Source: Lachnoclostridium sp. UBA3262 (lineage in GTDB: Bacteria; Bacillota; Clostridia; Lachnospirales; Lachnospiraceae). From it: a stretch of 42,970 nucleotides of DNA. The notes beneath the pieces were generated by a model. The model made no database searches. It was not told where the DNA came from and worked only from the letters and a program-made list of their open reading frames with translations. The stretch lies in the NCBI GenBank assembly GCA_002362575.1, contig DEUM01000063.1:49661-92630 (forward strand). The letters run 5' to 3'. Position 1 is the stretch's first letter. The number at the start of each line of letters is the position of its first letter. The translations under genes and the position numbers were made by a program. Positions 25,905 through 35,230 of the stretch are shown in pieces.

Positions 25905-27725
25905 TTAATCTGGAAGTCCCAGCCCCACCTTATTTTTATCTCTTTTCACATAATGGCAACTCAACTTTTTTATATTTTTCTTATAAGTCTCATAATTTAT
26001 CCCATTCTGTGTCCTCGCACTGTAGACGCAAAGTCCCTCCAGCCGGAACTTAGCAGAATGGTTATAAATTCCTATCAAGTCATATTCCTCAAAACTAGGG
26101 TTACAGTTCCCATTCCATATAGCTAATACCTCACCCATCGCATACCCTGTTGCTGTATATCTTGATGGTGTTACTTCCGTACTATCTGTATGTGGACTCA
26201 TAATTTGCTTCCAATATGGACTTCCTTTTTCATAAGCACAGTGTGCGTAAGTATCACCTACCACATGCATAGCCATTCCCATAAGAACAAGTGCAGCATT
26301 TCTTGCATTATACTTTACCTTTTTATTTTTTAACACCTTTTTTATCAAATCAGCGGTAATATATGACTTTATTTTCTTGCAGTCAGCATTATCTACTGCA
26401 TTTTTATTTGGGAAAGACACCTTCTTAGCTTCTGCCAATCCATTTTTCCTGCATTTCAATGCCATCTTCATGAGATAAATATAAGCATTAACATAGTTCT
26501 CTTTGCCATGTAGCATTTTATACTTTTCCGTGCTTGCATTTTTATTATCCCACTTCAAATATACATCCTGTGCCACAACACCTGCTATTTTAGCTGCCGT
26601 ATCTACTTTTCCTTCATGTTGCTTTTTCCCCCAGCTTCCAGCAACCATATCCGAGGTATCGTAGGTATCAACCTTCCCCTTGTTTTCATAGGCAATCTCC
26701 TCACTGTCATTATCTTCACATTGTGAAAAAACCCTCAAGGCATCGTCAGTATCCAGCATACCACTTCCATATTTTTCTTTTCCCTTCATGTCCTTCGCTG
26801 ATTCATTCAGACATGCACGGACTGTCTGCGCTGACTTTTTACTGTCCTCCTGCCATAGCAGAGAAGCCACTCCGGTAACATGCGGTGCTGCCATGCTCGT
26901 TCCTTCTGTTATTACTCTCCCGTGAAACAACCCCTGTGCTTCCACATTTTCTCCCGGTGCGACAATTTCTATCTCTTTCCCAACAGCACTTTCTTCCGTC
27001 TTCTTTCCCATTGAATCGGTGCCGCCTACCGCCATTACTTCGGGATAGGCTGCGGGATAATCCACTCCCTCTGTATCGCTGTTACCGGCTGCTGCAATCA
27101 ATAGGATGCCTTCCTTATATGCTCTGTGAAGTACCTCATGGAAAACCTCTGAATCTTTCTTTGTTCCAAAACTCATATTGATGATGTCAATGTCATTTTC
27201 CATACACCACTCAATTCCTTGGATGACAGAACTCAGCGTTGCCTCATTATCTCCATTCAGAACCCGCACGGAGTAAATATCCGCATACGGATTGATATCT
27301 GCTATTATACTGGAAACACTCGTCCCATGTCCAGTCATATCTTCATAATACACTGGCACACCATCTCCCACCATATCCACATGCTGTTTTACATTTACCT
27401 CATCTGAAAAATCCATGCCAGAGTCCAGTACTGCCACTTTTATTCTATTATTTACCCCCGGTTTTCTAACAGAGATTTCTTTCCGGTCAATCATATCTAG
27501 ATTCCATGTCTCATTCGAATGGTTTCTTTTCTTTTTTGCCGACCTTCCCAATGCCGTCAAGGTAAAATCATCTTCCATGCTATGTATAGCAGATTCTGTT
27601 ACCTGTCTTTCTTCTCTCTTTTCCCCCTCTCGTTGATTAACACTACCATATGACATATCTGTCAACATTACAATCGCTACCATTAGATAGCTGATTACAC
27701 AACACATTCTTTTTTTTAGTTTCAT
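25905..27725 (-). CDS. secreted subtilisin-like serine protease (S8) with an extra C-terminal helical domain
   Basis: 606 residues. A signal peptide (about 7-27) is followed by a short charged propeptide-like stretch. The subtilase domain (about 75-335) has the full catalytic triad: Asp101 (VAVLDSGMDF), His133 (TGHGTSVSSI) and Ser277 (EGTSMAAPHVTGVA), with oxyanion Asn215 (AAAGNSD). After a linker the last 230 or so residues form a helical domain with MAMHVVGDTYAHCAY (His487, Asp491, His495). This recalls the metal sites of zinc-dependent phospholipase C or P1-nuclease-like folds, though I cannot assign the family. AAGGAG lies 11 bases before the ATG. A weak promoter-like pair (TTGCAA-N16-TATATA, 27792-27819) is upstream. 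It forms a unit with the next secreted gene. Confidence 0.93.
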   Translation of the reverse strand: MKLKKRMCCVISYLMVAIVMLTDMSYGSVNQREGEKREERQVTESAIHSMEDDFTLTALGRSAKKKRNHSNETWNLDMIDRKEISVRKPGVNNRIKVAVLDSGMDFSDEVNVKQHVDMVGDGVPVYYEDMTGHGTSVSSIIADINPYADIYSVRVLNGDNEATLSSVIQGIEWCMENDIDIINMSFGTKKDSEVFHEVLHRAYKEGILLIAAAGNSDTEGVDYPAAYPEVMAVGGTDSMGKKTEESAVGKEIEIVAPGENVEAQGLFHGRVITEGTSMAAPHVTGVASLLWQEDSKKSAQTVRACLNESAKDMKGKEKYGSGMLDTDDALRVFSQCEDNDSEEIAYENKGKVDTYDTSDMVAGSWGKKQHEGKVDTAAKIAGVVAQDVYLKWDNKNASTEKYKMLHGKENYVNAYIYLMKMALKCRKNGLAEAKKVSFPNKNAVDNADCKKIKSYITADLIKKVLKNKKVKYNARNAALVLMGMAMHVVGDTYAHCAYEKGSPYWKQIMSPHTDSTEVTPSRYTATGYAMGEVLAIWNGNCNPSFEEYDLIGIYNHSAKFRLEGLCVYSARTQNGINYETYKKNIKKLSCHYVKRDKNKVGLGLPD

Positions 27726-27840
27726 TTAATTTTAATCTCCTTCGTTATTTCTAATTTTTTCCATCTTTTGTTCTTTTCCCTTTCCTCCTTTTATATACTA
27801 TAACGAAAAAAAATTGCAAAATAACTCAAGCTATTAAAAA

Positions 27841-27879
27841 AAATTCAAAAAAATCACCCTTACACTCCAAGGGTGATTC
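27841..27879 (-). terminator. intrinsic terminator after gpsA
   Basis: AATCACCCTT, a loop, then AAGGGTGATT followed by TTTTTTGAATTTTTTTT on the minus strand, starting 17 bases after the gpsA stop. It is a textbook Rho-independent terminator and closes the der-plsY-gpsA unit. Confidence 0.92.
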
Positions 27880-27895
27880 AAAAACAACAATTTTC

Positions 27896-28903
27896 CTACC
27901 ACGTCAAACTCTTATACTCGCTCGCCTTCTCGCGCACAAGCAAATCCTTAATTGCCTGCTTCGCTGACTTATTTTCAAAGAGAATCGCATTGATCTGCTC
28001 TACAATCGGCATCGTTATATGGTACTTATTGGCAAGCGCCATTGCTGCTTTTGCACAGTTGACGCCCTCTATAACCTGTTTGATTTCCTCCTTCGCCTCT
28101 GCCAGCGTCTTGCCCTGTCCCAACAGATAACCGCAATTATGGTTCCGGCTGTGAGTACTCGTACAGGTCACAATCAAATCGCCAATTCCGGATAGCCCGC
28201 TAAAAGTCTCCATCCTGCCTCCTAATTCAACACCAAGGCGGGAAATCTCTGCGATACCACGGGTTATCAGTGCTGCCTTCGTATTGTCGCCTAGTCCCAT
28301 ACCATCTAAAATTCCGGCAGCCAGCGCTATCACATTCTTCAGCGAACCACCGAGCTCAATACCAATAATATCCGGGCTTGTATAAACACGGAAATTCCTT
28401 CCCATGAAAACATCCTGAACAAATGTTGCTGTCTTTTCTGTCTTGGCACCGACAACTACCGTAGTCGGAATTCCTTTCGACACTTCCTCCGCATGGCTTG
28501 GACCTGACAAAACAGCGACATCCGCCATAGGCAGTTCATCCTCCAGTATTTCGCACAAAGTCATCAACGTACTTTCTTCAATACCCTTTCCCACATTTAC
28601 AATAATCTGGTTATCCTTAATAAACGGTTTTGCTTCCCTTGCTGTAGCGCGTACAAATGGGGAAGCTACCGAGCAGACAATAATATCCTTATCTGTACAT
28701 GCTTTTTTCAAATCGGGCTCTATCTCAATACTATCCGGAAGCTTCACACCCGGCAGACGTTCAACATGCTCCCGGTTATCCCGAAGCATATCTATCTCGG
28801 CCTCAACCTTCGACCACAGTGTTACCTTATGACCATTGTTTGCACACAGGATTGCCAGTGCTGTTCCCCAGCTACCAGCCCCTAAAAAACTTACTTTCTT
28901 CAT
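27896..28903 (-). CDS. gpsA: NAD(P)-dependent glycerol-3-phosphate dehydrogenase
   Basis: Reduces dihydroxyacetone phosphate to sn-glycerol 3-phosphate for phospholipid synthesis in the cytosol. The frame is open to 28957, but the ATG at 28903 follows GAAGGAG and starts MKKVSFLGAGSWGTALA, the Rossmann motif; this gives 335 residues, the usual length. Further signs are VNVGKGIE, SGPSHAEEV, the catalytic Lys in LGGSLKNVIALAAG, and GLSGIGDLIVTCTS. It starts one base after the plsY stop. The product feeds PlsY, encoded just upstream. Confidence 0.97.
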   Translation of the reverse strand: MKKVSFLGAGSWGTALAILCANNGHKVTLWSKVEAEIDMLRDNREHVERLPGVKLPDSIEIEPDLKKACTDKDIIVCSVASPFVRATAREAKPFIKDNQIIVNVGKGIEESTLMTLCEILEDELPMADVAVLSGPSHAEEVSKGIPTTVVVGAKTEKTATFVQDVFMGRNFRVYTSPDIIGIELGGSLKNVIALAAGILDGMGLGDNTKAALITRGIAEISRLGVELGGRMETFSGLSGIGDLIVTCTSTHSRNHNCGYLLGQGKTLAEAKEEIKQVIEGVNCAKAAMALANKYHITMPIVEQINAILFENKSAKQAIKDLLVREKASEYKSLTW

Positions 28904-28904
28904 T

Positions 28905-29582
28905 TCATTCGTTCTCCTTCTTCTCTTTTTTCTCTCCGAATTTTCGCTCTGTCCCATTCAGCAGACGGCGGATATTTCCAGCGTGCTTTATGTAAGCCAG
29001 TGCAGTAAACAAAAGACTGATAATAATCAATACTGGAAAATATCTACTTTCTTTATATTGTAAAAAAGTAAAAACAGGAAAATACCAGACAACAATAAGT
29101 GAACCTAGGGAAACATATCTCGTAGCTGCTACAATAAGAATAAAAACCAGCAGCCCTATCCCAATCATAATCCAACCGATTTTCCCACTTGTTGAAGATG
29201 CAACAATAACTGCCGCCGATACAGCAATTCCTTTTCCACCCTTAAACTTTAAGTAAAAAGGGAAATTATGCCCGATTACTACACCCAGACCAATAACCAA
29301 TGTCATCAGATAGGTCAGTGCCTCCTCATACCCCATATAAGTACAGAACAGAAAGCGCACTGCTAACGTAGGGATGAACGCCTTTAGCAAATCACCGGCA
29401 AAAGTTATGATACCGCCCTTTGCCCCCATCGTCCGCAAAGCATTTGTCGTCCCAATGTTCCCGCTTCCCTGTGAACGGATATCCGTACCATTCATTTTTC
29501 CAACAAAATATCCAGTGGAAAAACATCCAAAACAATATCCTATCGCCAAAAACGAAACTGCAAACAATATTTCAGACATCAT
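28905..29582 (-). CDS. plsY: acyl-phosphate:glycerol-3-phosphate acyltransferase
   Basis: Integral membrane enzyme that acylates glycerol 3-phosphate at position 1 using acyl phosphate. It has 225 residues. The conserved loops are GSGNIGTTNALR, GHNFPFYLKFKGGKGIAVSA and ATRYVSLGS, between about six or seven hydrophobic segments. The C-terminal tail is charged (KKEKKENE). Two tandem ATG codons follow AAGGAGTAAGGAGT. It lies five bases after der and one base before gpsA, which makes its substrate. Confidence 0.97.
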   Translation of the reverse strand: MMSEILFAVSFLAIGYCFGCFSTGYFVGKMNGTDIRSQGSGNIGTTNALRTMGAKGGIITFAGDLLKAFIPTLAVRFLFCTYMGYEEALTYLMTLVIGLGVVIGHNFPFYLKFKGGKGIAVSAAVIVASSTSGKIGWIMIGIGLLVFILIVAATRYVSLGSLIVVWYFPVFTFLQYKESRYFPVLIIISLLFTALAYIKHAGNIRRLLNGTERKFGEKKEKKENE

Positions 29583-29587
29583 ACTCC

Positions 29588-30913
29588 TTACTCCTTTTCT
29601 TTTCTTTCCCGTATAAGAATCCGAATCGGTGTTCCCAAAAAGCCAAAGGTATCACGAATCCGGTTCTCAATATATCTCTGATATGAAAAGTGCATCAGCT
29701 CTTTCTTATTTACAAACAGTACAAATGTAGGCGGCTTAGTGCTTACCTGTGTCATGTAAAACAATTTTAACCGTTTACCTTTATCGGAAGGCGGCTGTTG
29801 CATCGCAACGGCTTCCATCAAAATCTCATTCAGAACTCCTGTCTGAATCCTCATAGCATGGTTCTGAATGACAACCTCCAGCTTTTCAAATATTTTTTGT
29901 GTACGTTGTCCTGTCAAAGCAGAAATAAACATAATTTCTGCATACGGAACAAATGAAAGAACATCCCTGACCTTCTTGGTAAACTCCTTCACTGTAGAAT
30001 TATCTTTCTCAATAGCGTCCCATTTATTCACGGCAATAATAAGTCCGCGTCCCCTGTCATGAGCGATTCCGGCAATCTTCGCATCCTGTTCGGTCACACC
30101 CTCCGTCGCATCAATCATCAGAATAACCACATCCGAACGCTCTATCGCAGCCACTGTCCGAATGATACTATAGCGCTCTATATCCTCTTTCACTTTACTT
30201 TTTCGGCGAAGACCTGCGGTATCTATAAAAACATATTCCGTATCATGATAGAGAATCTCCGTATCAATAGCATCCCTTGTTGTACCGGCAATATCCGATA
30301 CAATGACACGGTTTTCACCCAGTAGCTTATTTACCAGAGAAGATTTCCCGGCATTAGGCTTCCCCACGATAGCAATCTTCGGTCGCTCATCTTCCTCTTC
30401 TACCCGCTTCTCCATATCCAGATGTTCTAAAACGGCGTCCAGCATATCACCAATGCCCAGCTTTGAACTTGCTGAAACCGGGTGCGGATCTCCGATTCCA
30501 AGATTAAAAAATTCATAGACGTCTGGCATATATTTATCAAAATTATCTACTTTATTCACTACAAGAACAATCGGCTTTCCCGACCTACGAAGCATGTCTG
30601 CTACCTTATAATCGGCGTCGACCAGCCCCTGCCGTACATCAACAAGAAACAATATAACATCTGCTGTCTCAATTGCAATATTTGCCTGCTCTCTCATGTG
30701 TACTAACATCTTATCCTTACTCTCCATCTCAATACCGCCGGTATCAATCAGGGAAAAGGAGTAATTCAGCCATGTAATATCCGCATAAATCCGGTCTCTT
30801 GTCACACCCGGATAATCTTTTACTATTGAAATCTTCTCTCCTGCTAATGTATTAAACAACGTCGATTTTCCAACATTGGGCCGTCCTACAATAGCAATAA
30901 TCGGTTTGCTCAT
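29588..30913 (-). CDS. der: ribosome biogenesis GTPase Der (EngA)
   Basis: 441 residues with two tandem GTPase domains and a KH-like C-terminus. The first G domain has GRPNVGKST, DTGG and NKVD; the second has GKPNAGKSS, DTAGLRRKSKV and NKWD. The KH-like end, from about 350, contains PPTFVLFVNKKELMHFSYQRYIENRIR. Der acts in assembly of the 50S ribosomal subunit and is essential in most bacteria. GGAGG lies four bases before the ATG. Its own promoter precedes it, and der-plsY-gpsA is a common Firmicutes order. Confidence 0.98.
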   Translation of the reverse strand: MSKPIIAIVGRPNVGKSTLFNTLAGEKISIVKDYPGVTRDRIYADITWLNYSFSLIDTGGIEMESKDKMLVHMREQANIAIETADVILFLVDVRQGLVDADYKVADMLRRSGKPIVLVVNKVDNFDKYMPDVYEFFNLGIGDPHPVSASSKLGIGDMLDAVLEHLDMEKRVEEEDERPKIAIVGKPNAGKSSLVNKLLGENRVIVSDIAGTTRDAIDTEILYHDTEYVFIDTAGLRRKSKVKEDIERYSIIRTVAAIERSDVVILMIDATEGVTEQDAKIAGIAHDRGRGLIIAVNKWDAIEKDNSTVKEFTKKVRDVLSFVPYAEIMFISALTGQRTQKIFEKLEVVIQNHAMRIQTGVLNEILMEAVAMQQPPSDKGKRLKLFYMTQVSTKPPTFVLFVNKKELMHFSYQRYIENRIRDTFGFLGTPIRILIRERKEKE

Positions 30914-30966
30914 GTTTCCTCCATTCGTGCATGTTATGACTCTCTTGCCTCTCTGCCCGTTTTTTT

Positions 30967-30995
30967 ATCATATCACAAAATAGATTACAATACAA
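30967..30995 (-). promoter_or_regulatory. promoter of der-plsY-gpsA
   Basis: The minus strand shows TTGTAT (30990-30995), 17 bases, then TATGAT (30967-30972), with a TG just before the -10 (GTGATATGAT). The weaker -35 is offset by the extended -10. It sits in the 114-base gap between yraN and der. Confidence 0.65.
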
Positions 30996-31027
30996 GTCAC
31001 GGCGCATATTCCGTAACATTAGGATGC

Positions 31028-31381
31028 CTACTCTGTATAGGAAAACGCATTTTTTATCAACCGAAGTTTTTCTCCCACTATTAGTATTACGTCAAAACGA
31101 ACCGGAATATCCATCGGAATATTTTCTTTTGCCATATAATATCTTGCACACTGACACATATTTCGGATTTTTTTCATAGAAATAGCACCTTCACATCCGC
31201 CATACCAGTCATTTTTGCGGTATTTTACTTCCACGAAGCAAAGGTACTCTCCCTCTTTTGCCACAATATCCAATTCCGAAAATGGGCACCAGTAATTTCT
31301 GTTCAAAATCCGATATCCGTTCTTCTCCACAAATTCCGTGGCAAGTGTCTCCTGTTCCCTTCCTATCTTACGCCTGTTCAA
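31028..31381 (-). CDS. yraN: UPF0102 family protein YraN, predicted nuclease fold
   Basis: 117 residues, the normal size. Family signs are GREQETLATEFVEKNGYRILNRNYWCPFSELDIVAKEGEYLCFVEVKYR, read here as GREQETLA, GYRILNRN, ELDIVA and FVEVKYR. The ELD and EVK residues form the Asp/Glu-x-Lys core of a Holliday-junction-resolvase-like (PD-(D/E)XK) fold. No cellular role is firmly established. It follows rnhB and the flhB-like gene, an arrangement often kept in Firmicutes. Confidence 0.93.
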   Translation of the reverse strand: MNRRKIGREQETLATEFVEKNGYRILNRNYWCPFSELDIVAKEGEYLCFVEVKYRKNDWYGGCEGAISMKKIRNMCQCARYYMAKENIPMDIPVRFDVILIVGEKLRLIKNAFSYTE

Positions 31382-31407
31382 TTTTACCTCCCATTCCTAT
31401 GATCTTG

Positions 31408-31692
31408 TCAATCTGTTTTAATCTTGCTCTGAATATGCTCCATGCTGTCCACAAATACAAGTACCTCTGCTACAATCGAATATAACTCTGGAGGAATATA
31501 TTCCCCAATATCTAACATAGACAGGGAACGCGCCAGCTTTTCATCCTTATGAACCGGCACATTTGCTTCCTTCGCCACATCAATAATCTTCTCAGCCAGA
31601 ATTCCCTGACCGGTAGCAACTACCTTTGGAGCCTGTTCTCCCGGCGAATACTCAAGAGCTACTGCTGTCTTTCTTTCCTCTCTCTTTGCCAT
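31408..31692 (-). CDS. FlhB-like cytoplasmic-domain protein (YlqH type)
   Basis: 94 residues equivalent to the soluble C-terminal domain of FlhB/EscU, including AVALEYSPGEQAPKVVATGQG, DVAKEANVPVHKDEKLARSL and the IPPELYSIVAEVLVFV end. The membrane part of FlhB and the NPTH self-cleavage site are absent. Such free-standing copies occur next to rnhB in Firmicutes, also in species without flagella; their function is unknown. It lies 13 bases after rnhB and 26 before yraN. Confidence 0.92.
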   Translation of the reverse strand: MAKREERKTAVALEYSPGEQAPKVVATGQGILAEKIIDVAKEANVPVHKDEKLARSLSMLDIGEYIPPELYSIVAEVLVFVDSMEHIQSKIKTD

Positions 31693-31705
31693 TCTGCCCT
31701 CAACC

Positions 31706-32467
31706 TCACTTCACATAATTATGAATAAAAGAATTTCTGTGAATCGGGCAAGGTCCGTATTTTTTCAAGGCCTCCCGGTGTTCCTCCGAACCATACCCCT
31801 TATTCCTTTCAAAACCATACTCCGGATATAAATCCGCATATTCCGTCATAAGACGATCCCTCGTAACTTTTGCCATAATGCTCGCCGCAGCAATCGACAG
31901 GCTTCTTCCATCCCCTTTTATAATCCCAATCTGCTTAATCGGAATCTGTGGTATCGTTACTGCATCATTGAGAAGCAAATCCGGAACTACCTGTAAGTCT
32001 GAAACTGCATGCTGCATCGCCTCATACGTTGCCTGTAGAATGTTTATCTCATCAATTCTCGCCGGAGAACTCATACCGATTCCATAACTGACAGCTTTCT
32101 CCCGGATTTCTTCAAACAGTTCTTCCCGACGCTTTTTACTTACCTGCTTGGAATCATTTAGACCTTCTATTTTCAACCCCGGTGGCAGCACAACCGCCCC
32201 GGCTACAACCGGTCCGGCAAACGGTCCTCTCCCTGCCTCGTCAATCCCACATATACAGCGAAAGTCATCGCCGTATTTTTTTTCAAATACAAGCATATCC
32301 TCCAGCCGCTGCATTTCTTTACGGTATGCTTCCAGCTTTTTCTCATACCGGGCAACCAATTTTTTAACTCCTGCACGCTCATCTCCTGCATAGGACGAAA
32401 AAAGAGCATGCCACTGCTCTTTTTCCGTTTGTTCAAACAGGAGATTTATCTCTTTAATGCTTTGCAT
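31706..32467 (-). CDS. rnhB: ribonuclease HII
   Basis: Cuts the RNA strand of RNA-DNA hybrids and single ribonucleotides in DNA. Two starts are possible, ATG 32479 and ATG 32467; GGAG six bases before the second makes it my choice (253 residues). A helical N-terminal extension of about 70 residues, typical of Firmicutes RnhB, precedes the catalytic domain. That domain starts with GIDEAGRGPFAGPVVAGAV (first Asp and Glu) and continues with LLLNDAV, KGDGRSLSIAAASIMAKVTRD, and GYGSEEHREALKKYGPCPIHR. It follows the last pilus-cluster gene by about 18 bases, so it may be carried on the same message. Confidence 0.96.
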   Translation of the reverse strand: MQSIKEINLLFEQTEKEQWHALFSSYAGDERAGVKKLVARYEKKLEAYRKEMQRLEDMLVFEKKYGDDFRCICGIDEAGRGPFAGPVVAGAVVLPPGLKIEGLNDSKQVSKKRREELFEEIREKAVSYGIGMSSPARIDEINILQATYEAMQHAVSDLQVVPDLLLNDAVTIPQIPIKQIGIIKGDGRSLSIAAASIMAKVTRDRLMTEYADLYPEYGFERNKGYGSEEHREALKKYGPCPIHRNSFIHNYVK

Positions 32468-32485
32468 CTTTTTCTCCATTCTGAC

Positions 32486-35215
32486 TTACTCTAAATTAAA
32501 GAGCGTCCGTTCTCCAATCGAAATCTCATGCGGAATCTCTTTTCCGGTAATAAACCGTTTCTTCTTCTCAAAATACATACGCGCTCTTGTAATAAGCTCT
32601 ACCGTTTTGTAGCCGGACTGCCAGTCATGTAAAGAATACGGAATAAAGAAAGTAAGTTTTCCATTTTCCGGCACACGATACCCATACAGCGGACTAGTTC
32701 CCTGTGAAGTATATACATTTTCCTTTTTCAAAGGATTCGCATTTTCATCCATTGCTTCCTTCATATCCAACGTAATTTTCTCTCCGCTGTCATTTAGGAA
32801 GTTTATTTCCTTGATAATTCCTGCCTCATTATTCATATTGCTGACTTCCAGCTTCAAATAGAGCGTTTTATCTGTCTTATATTTCGCTTCCGAGCTGTAA
32901 TCAATCAACACCGAATCATCTGAAAGCTTCTCATACAGCCGCCTCTGCTTGAGAACAGAAACTGTCAGGTTTTCAACGTCTTCCGACTGTCCGTTAAGAA
33001 TCTGAAACAGCGTATCAAAGACCTTGCTTGCCAACTCTCCGTTATCACCCTTATTCGCCAGTAGCGAAGAATGGTTTGTGTTTGAATTCGGATTATCGCA
33101 TATGATAGTGACATTCTTATCATCATTTCCATCACTTCCGCCCTGATGGCTCATTTGGCCTCCTATAAATGGGTTATCATTTGAATCAAAATAGGTAGGC
33201 AGATATCCCTGTTTTACATATTTGTCTATTATCTTCTGATCCTTCCAACCTTCTACATCAGCAGCTTCCATTCCGGCAGGGAAAAAGGTATACCGATTCC
33301 AGAGATAATAACTCCGCTCCTTCTTATCTTGCGACCAATCATCCTCTGAACAACCACACAACTGGCGTTTATAATATCCCGTCGTTGCAGCGGTACCTTT
33401 AACTGCTCCCTCTGGCTTATCTCCCAAAGAAACCTTCATGATATAAGGTAAAATATCCTCTGTAAAGGTTCTCTCCATCCCTGTTTTTTCCTTTTTGGCA
33501 AGCAAATCAAACTGAATGGAAATCAAATACAGCTTTGTAATATTATTCAGATTACCCTGTGCCTTCCTATCATTCAAACCATGTTGATTTGTGTCCGCCA
33601 CATACATATGGGTTTCTTTCACATTCGCATCCTGAGTTACACCGGTCCCTGCCATCTCGCCCACCATCTGGTTAAAGACAAGAGGAAGGTTCTGATTTTC
33701 ACTCTCCCTCATCAGGATTTTTGTAATCAAATCCCATTCCAAATCATTTTCATAAAATCTAACTACTTTATTTTCGTCAAATACATAATCTTCCTCGCCA
33801 AGAATCCATTTGTGATAAAGCTCATAGAAAAACTGTGTGTCATTTACCATCTGTCCTTCCGGACCAATCGTCTGGAACGAATACATATCTGCCCGTTCAA
33901 TCATATCCAGCGTTTCATCCGTATCCTTCTTCGCCAGTTCATTCAATTCTGACGGAGTCATGCAGATAACCTTCATATGAAAATCATTAAAGTCATCCTC
34001 ATCCTTGAACGTAAATAAGGCTCTCTTTAATATTTCATTTGTCTTCAGACCATAATAATCAATTGTATAGTGCTCCTCAATTTCGGGCAGTCTTGTATAA
34101 TACTTTATTGCAAAGTTATTATCATATACCTTAGTAAAATCCATGTATATACCTGTTATGTCCGATTTTTCATTATAATCATATAATTGGGAGGTATTCG
34201 TCCAGCCTATTCCGGTATCATTATTCCAGAAACCATACTGACCAATTCCTTCCTTTGCTTTCTCTGGCAAGTCGTCCTTATTCTCCACATACTTCCAGCG
34301 GTCTGCCGCCGTTCCAGTCTTTGTGAATATCCAGTTCTTGCAATCCTCCTCCGAAGCAAAGCCAAAATCACCTTCACCTGGCTCTACCGCAAGAAGATAT
34401 CCCCCTGTTTTATTTGTATAAGAGGTAAACTCGCCCTCATCTACAACCTTCTTTTCATAATTTACGTCCCAATTCCGGCTGTCTTCTTTCGCAATATCCC
34501 GAAGCCTCGGACCACCATCCTTCACAAAGAACTCCGGATATTTGTCTATCAGTTTGCCAATTTCCTTTTTATCTGCCTCATAGTCCTCACGGAATTTTTC
34601 TACGTCTATACCGGCTTTCTCAAGATCTTTATTCGTAATTTTGTAAGAATACAATTTCGCCAACTCTGCAAACGGAATTTCTTCCTTTTCTGTCTTACTT
34701 CCAATCTTATAAACAGAATATCGGTTATCTTTAAACCAGCGCCCAAAATTATTTTCGAAAAACTTATCATTTTGAAAATCAAATCTTTTATTTGGGTCAT
34801 CGTCAACAAAAGATTTGTCTGACGATTTACACGCCTCAATACCGATTTTCATCGCATCCAATTCTTCCGGCATACCACTATCTACATCTCCGCACAAATA
34901 TGTGAACTGCTGCATCGCCTTCTCTGGCACGATTTCCAACAAAACAAAGGGATTTGTCTCACTCCCCTTTTGTCCTACGGCTGTCGGCACCTCACTGGAA
35001 CACGGCTCGGCGCCGCTTCCCAATCCGCCCTTCTGCGTTTTTCCCTCTGAAGTTACAACGACAGAAGCACTTTCCGGTTGTCCTGTCACATAAGGCTCCT
35101 CCGGTACAAATTTACCCAGTACATTTCCGGCGGACAGTGCCCAGAAAGCCGCCGTACAGATAACCGTAAATGCAAATACAACACCTATATATTTGCCTGA
35201 TTTTCTTTTCCTCAT
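32486..35215 (-). CDS. large membrane-anchored protein of the pilus cluster, unknown function
   Basis: 909 residues with a basic N-terminus and one hydrophobic segment (about 10-30; no clear type III prepilin site), then a Ser/Gly/Glu-rich low-complexity stretch (about 45-85). The bulk is acidic and globular, beginning NPFVLLEIVPEKAMQQFTYLCGD, which may belong to the DUF5057 type found in clostridial surface proteins; I am not sure of this. A C-terminal beta-sandwich-like part has VLIDYSSEAKYKTDKTLYLKLEVSNMN and GYRVPENGKLTFFIP. Its place straight after four pilin-like genes (15-base gap) suggests a pilus-associated or tip protein, or an adhesin; that is inference. Confidence 0.85.
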   Translation of the reverse strand: MRKRKSGKYIGVVFAFTVICTAAFWALSAGNVLGKFVPEEPYVTGQPESASVVVTSEGKTQKGGLGSGAEPCSSEVPTAVGQKGSETNPFVLLEIVPEKAMQQFTYLCGDVDSGMPEELDAMKIGIEACKSSDKSFVDDDPNKRFDFQNDKFFENNFGRWFKDNRYSVYKIGSKTEKEEIPFAELAKLYSYKITNKDLEKAGIDVEKFREDYEADKKEIGKLIDKYPEFFVKDGGPRLRDIAKEDSRNWDVNYEKKVVDEGEFTSYTNKTGGYLLAVEPGEGDFGFASEEDCKNWIFTKTGTAADRWKYVENKDDLPEKAKEGIGQYGFWNNDTGIGWTNTSQLYDYNEKSDITGIYMDFTKVYDNNFAIKYYTRLPEIEEHYTIDYYGLKTNEILKRALFTFKDEDDFNDFHMKVICMTPSELNELAKKDTDETLDMIERADMYSFQTIGPEGQMVNDTQFFYELYHKWILGEEDYVFDENKVVRFYENDLEWDLITKILMRESENQNLPLVFNQMVGEMAGTGVTQDANVKETHMYVADTNQHGLNDRKAQGNLNNITKLYLISIQFDLLAKKEKTGMERTFTEDILPYIMKVSLGDKPEGAVKGTAATTGYYKRQLCGCSEDDWSQDKKERSYYLWNRYTFFPAGMEAADVEGWKDQKIIDKYVKQGYLPTYFDSNDNPFIGGQMSHQGGSDGNDDKNVTIICDNPNSNTNHSSLLANKGDNGELASKVFDTLFQILNGQSEDVENLTVSVLKQRRLYEKLSDDSVLIDYSSEAKYKTDKTLYLKLEVSNMNNEAGIIKEINFLNDSGEKITLDMKEAMDENANPLKKENVYTSQGTSPLYGYRVPENGKLTFFIPYSLHDWQSGYKTVELITRARMYFEKKKRFITGKEIPHEISIGERTLFNLE

Positions 35216-35230
35216 TACCGTCGCCTCCTT

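Noticed and set aside
27720..27830. promoter TTGCAA-N16-TATATA and a ten-codon frame (MEKIRNNEGD) before the subtilisin-like gene
   Set aside because: Both hexamers match only four of six positions and the small frame has no properly spaced ribosome site.
34187..34822. 211-residue plus-strand frame opposite the 909-residue pilus-cluster gene
   Set aside because: The length is notable but the product is a Phe/Ile/Cys-rich shadow without domain, promoter or ribosome site, inside a well supported gene.
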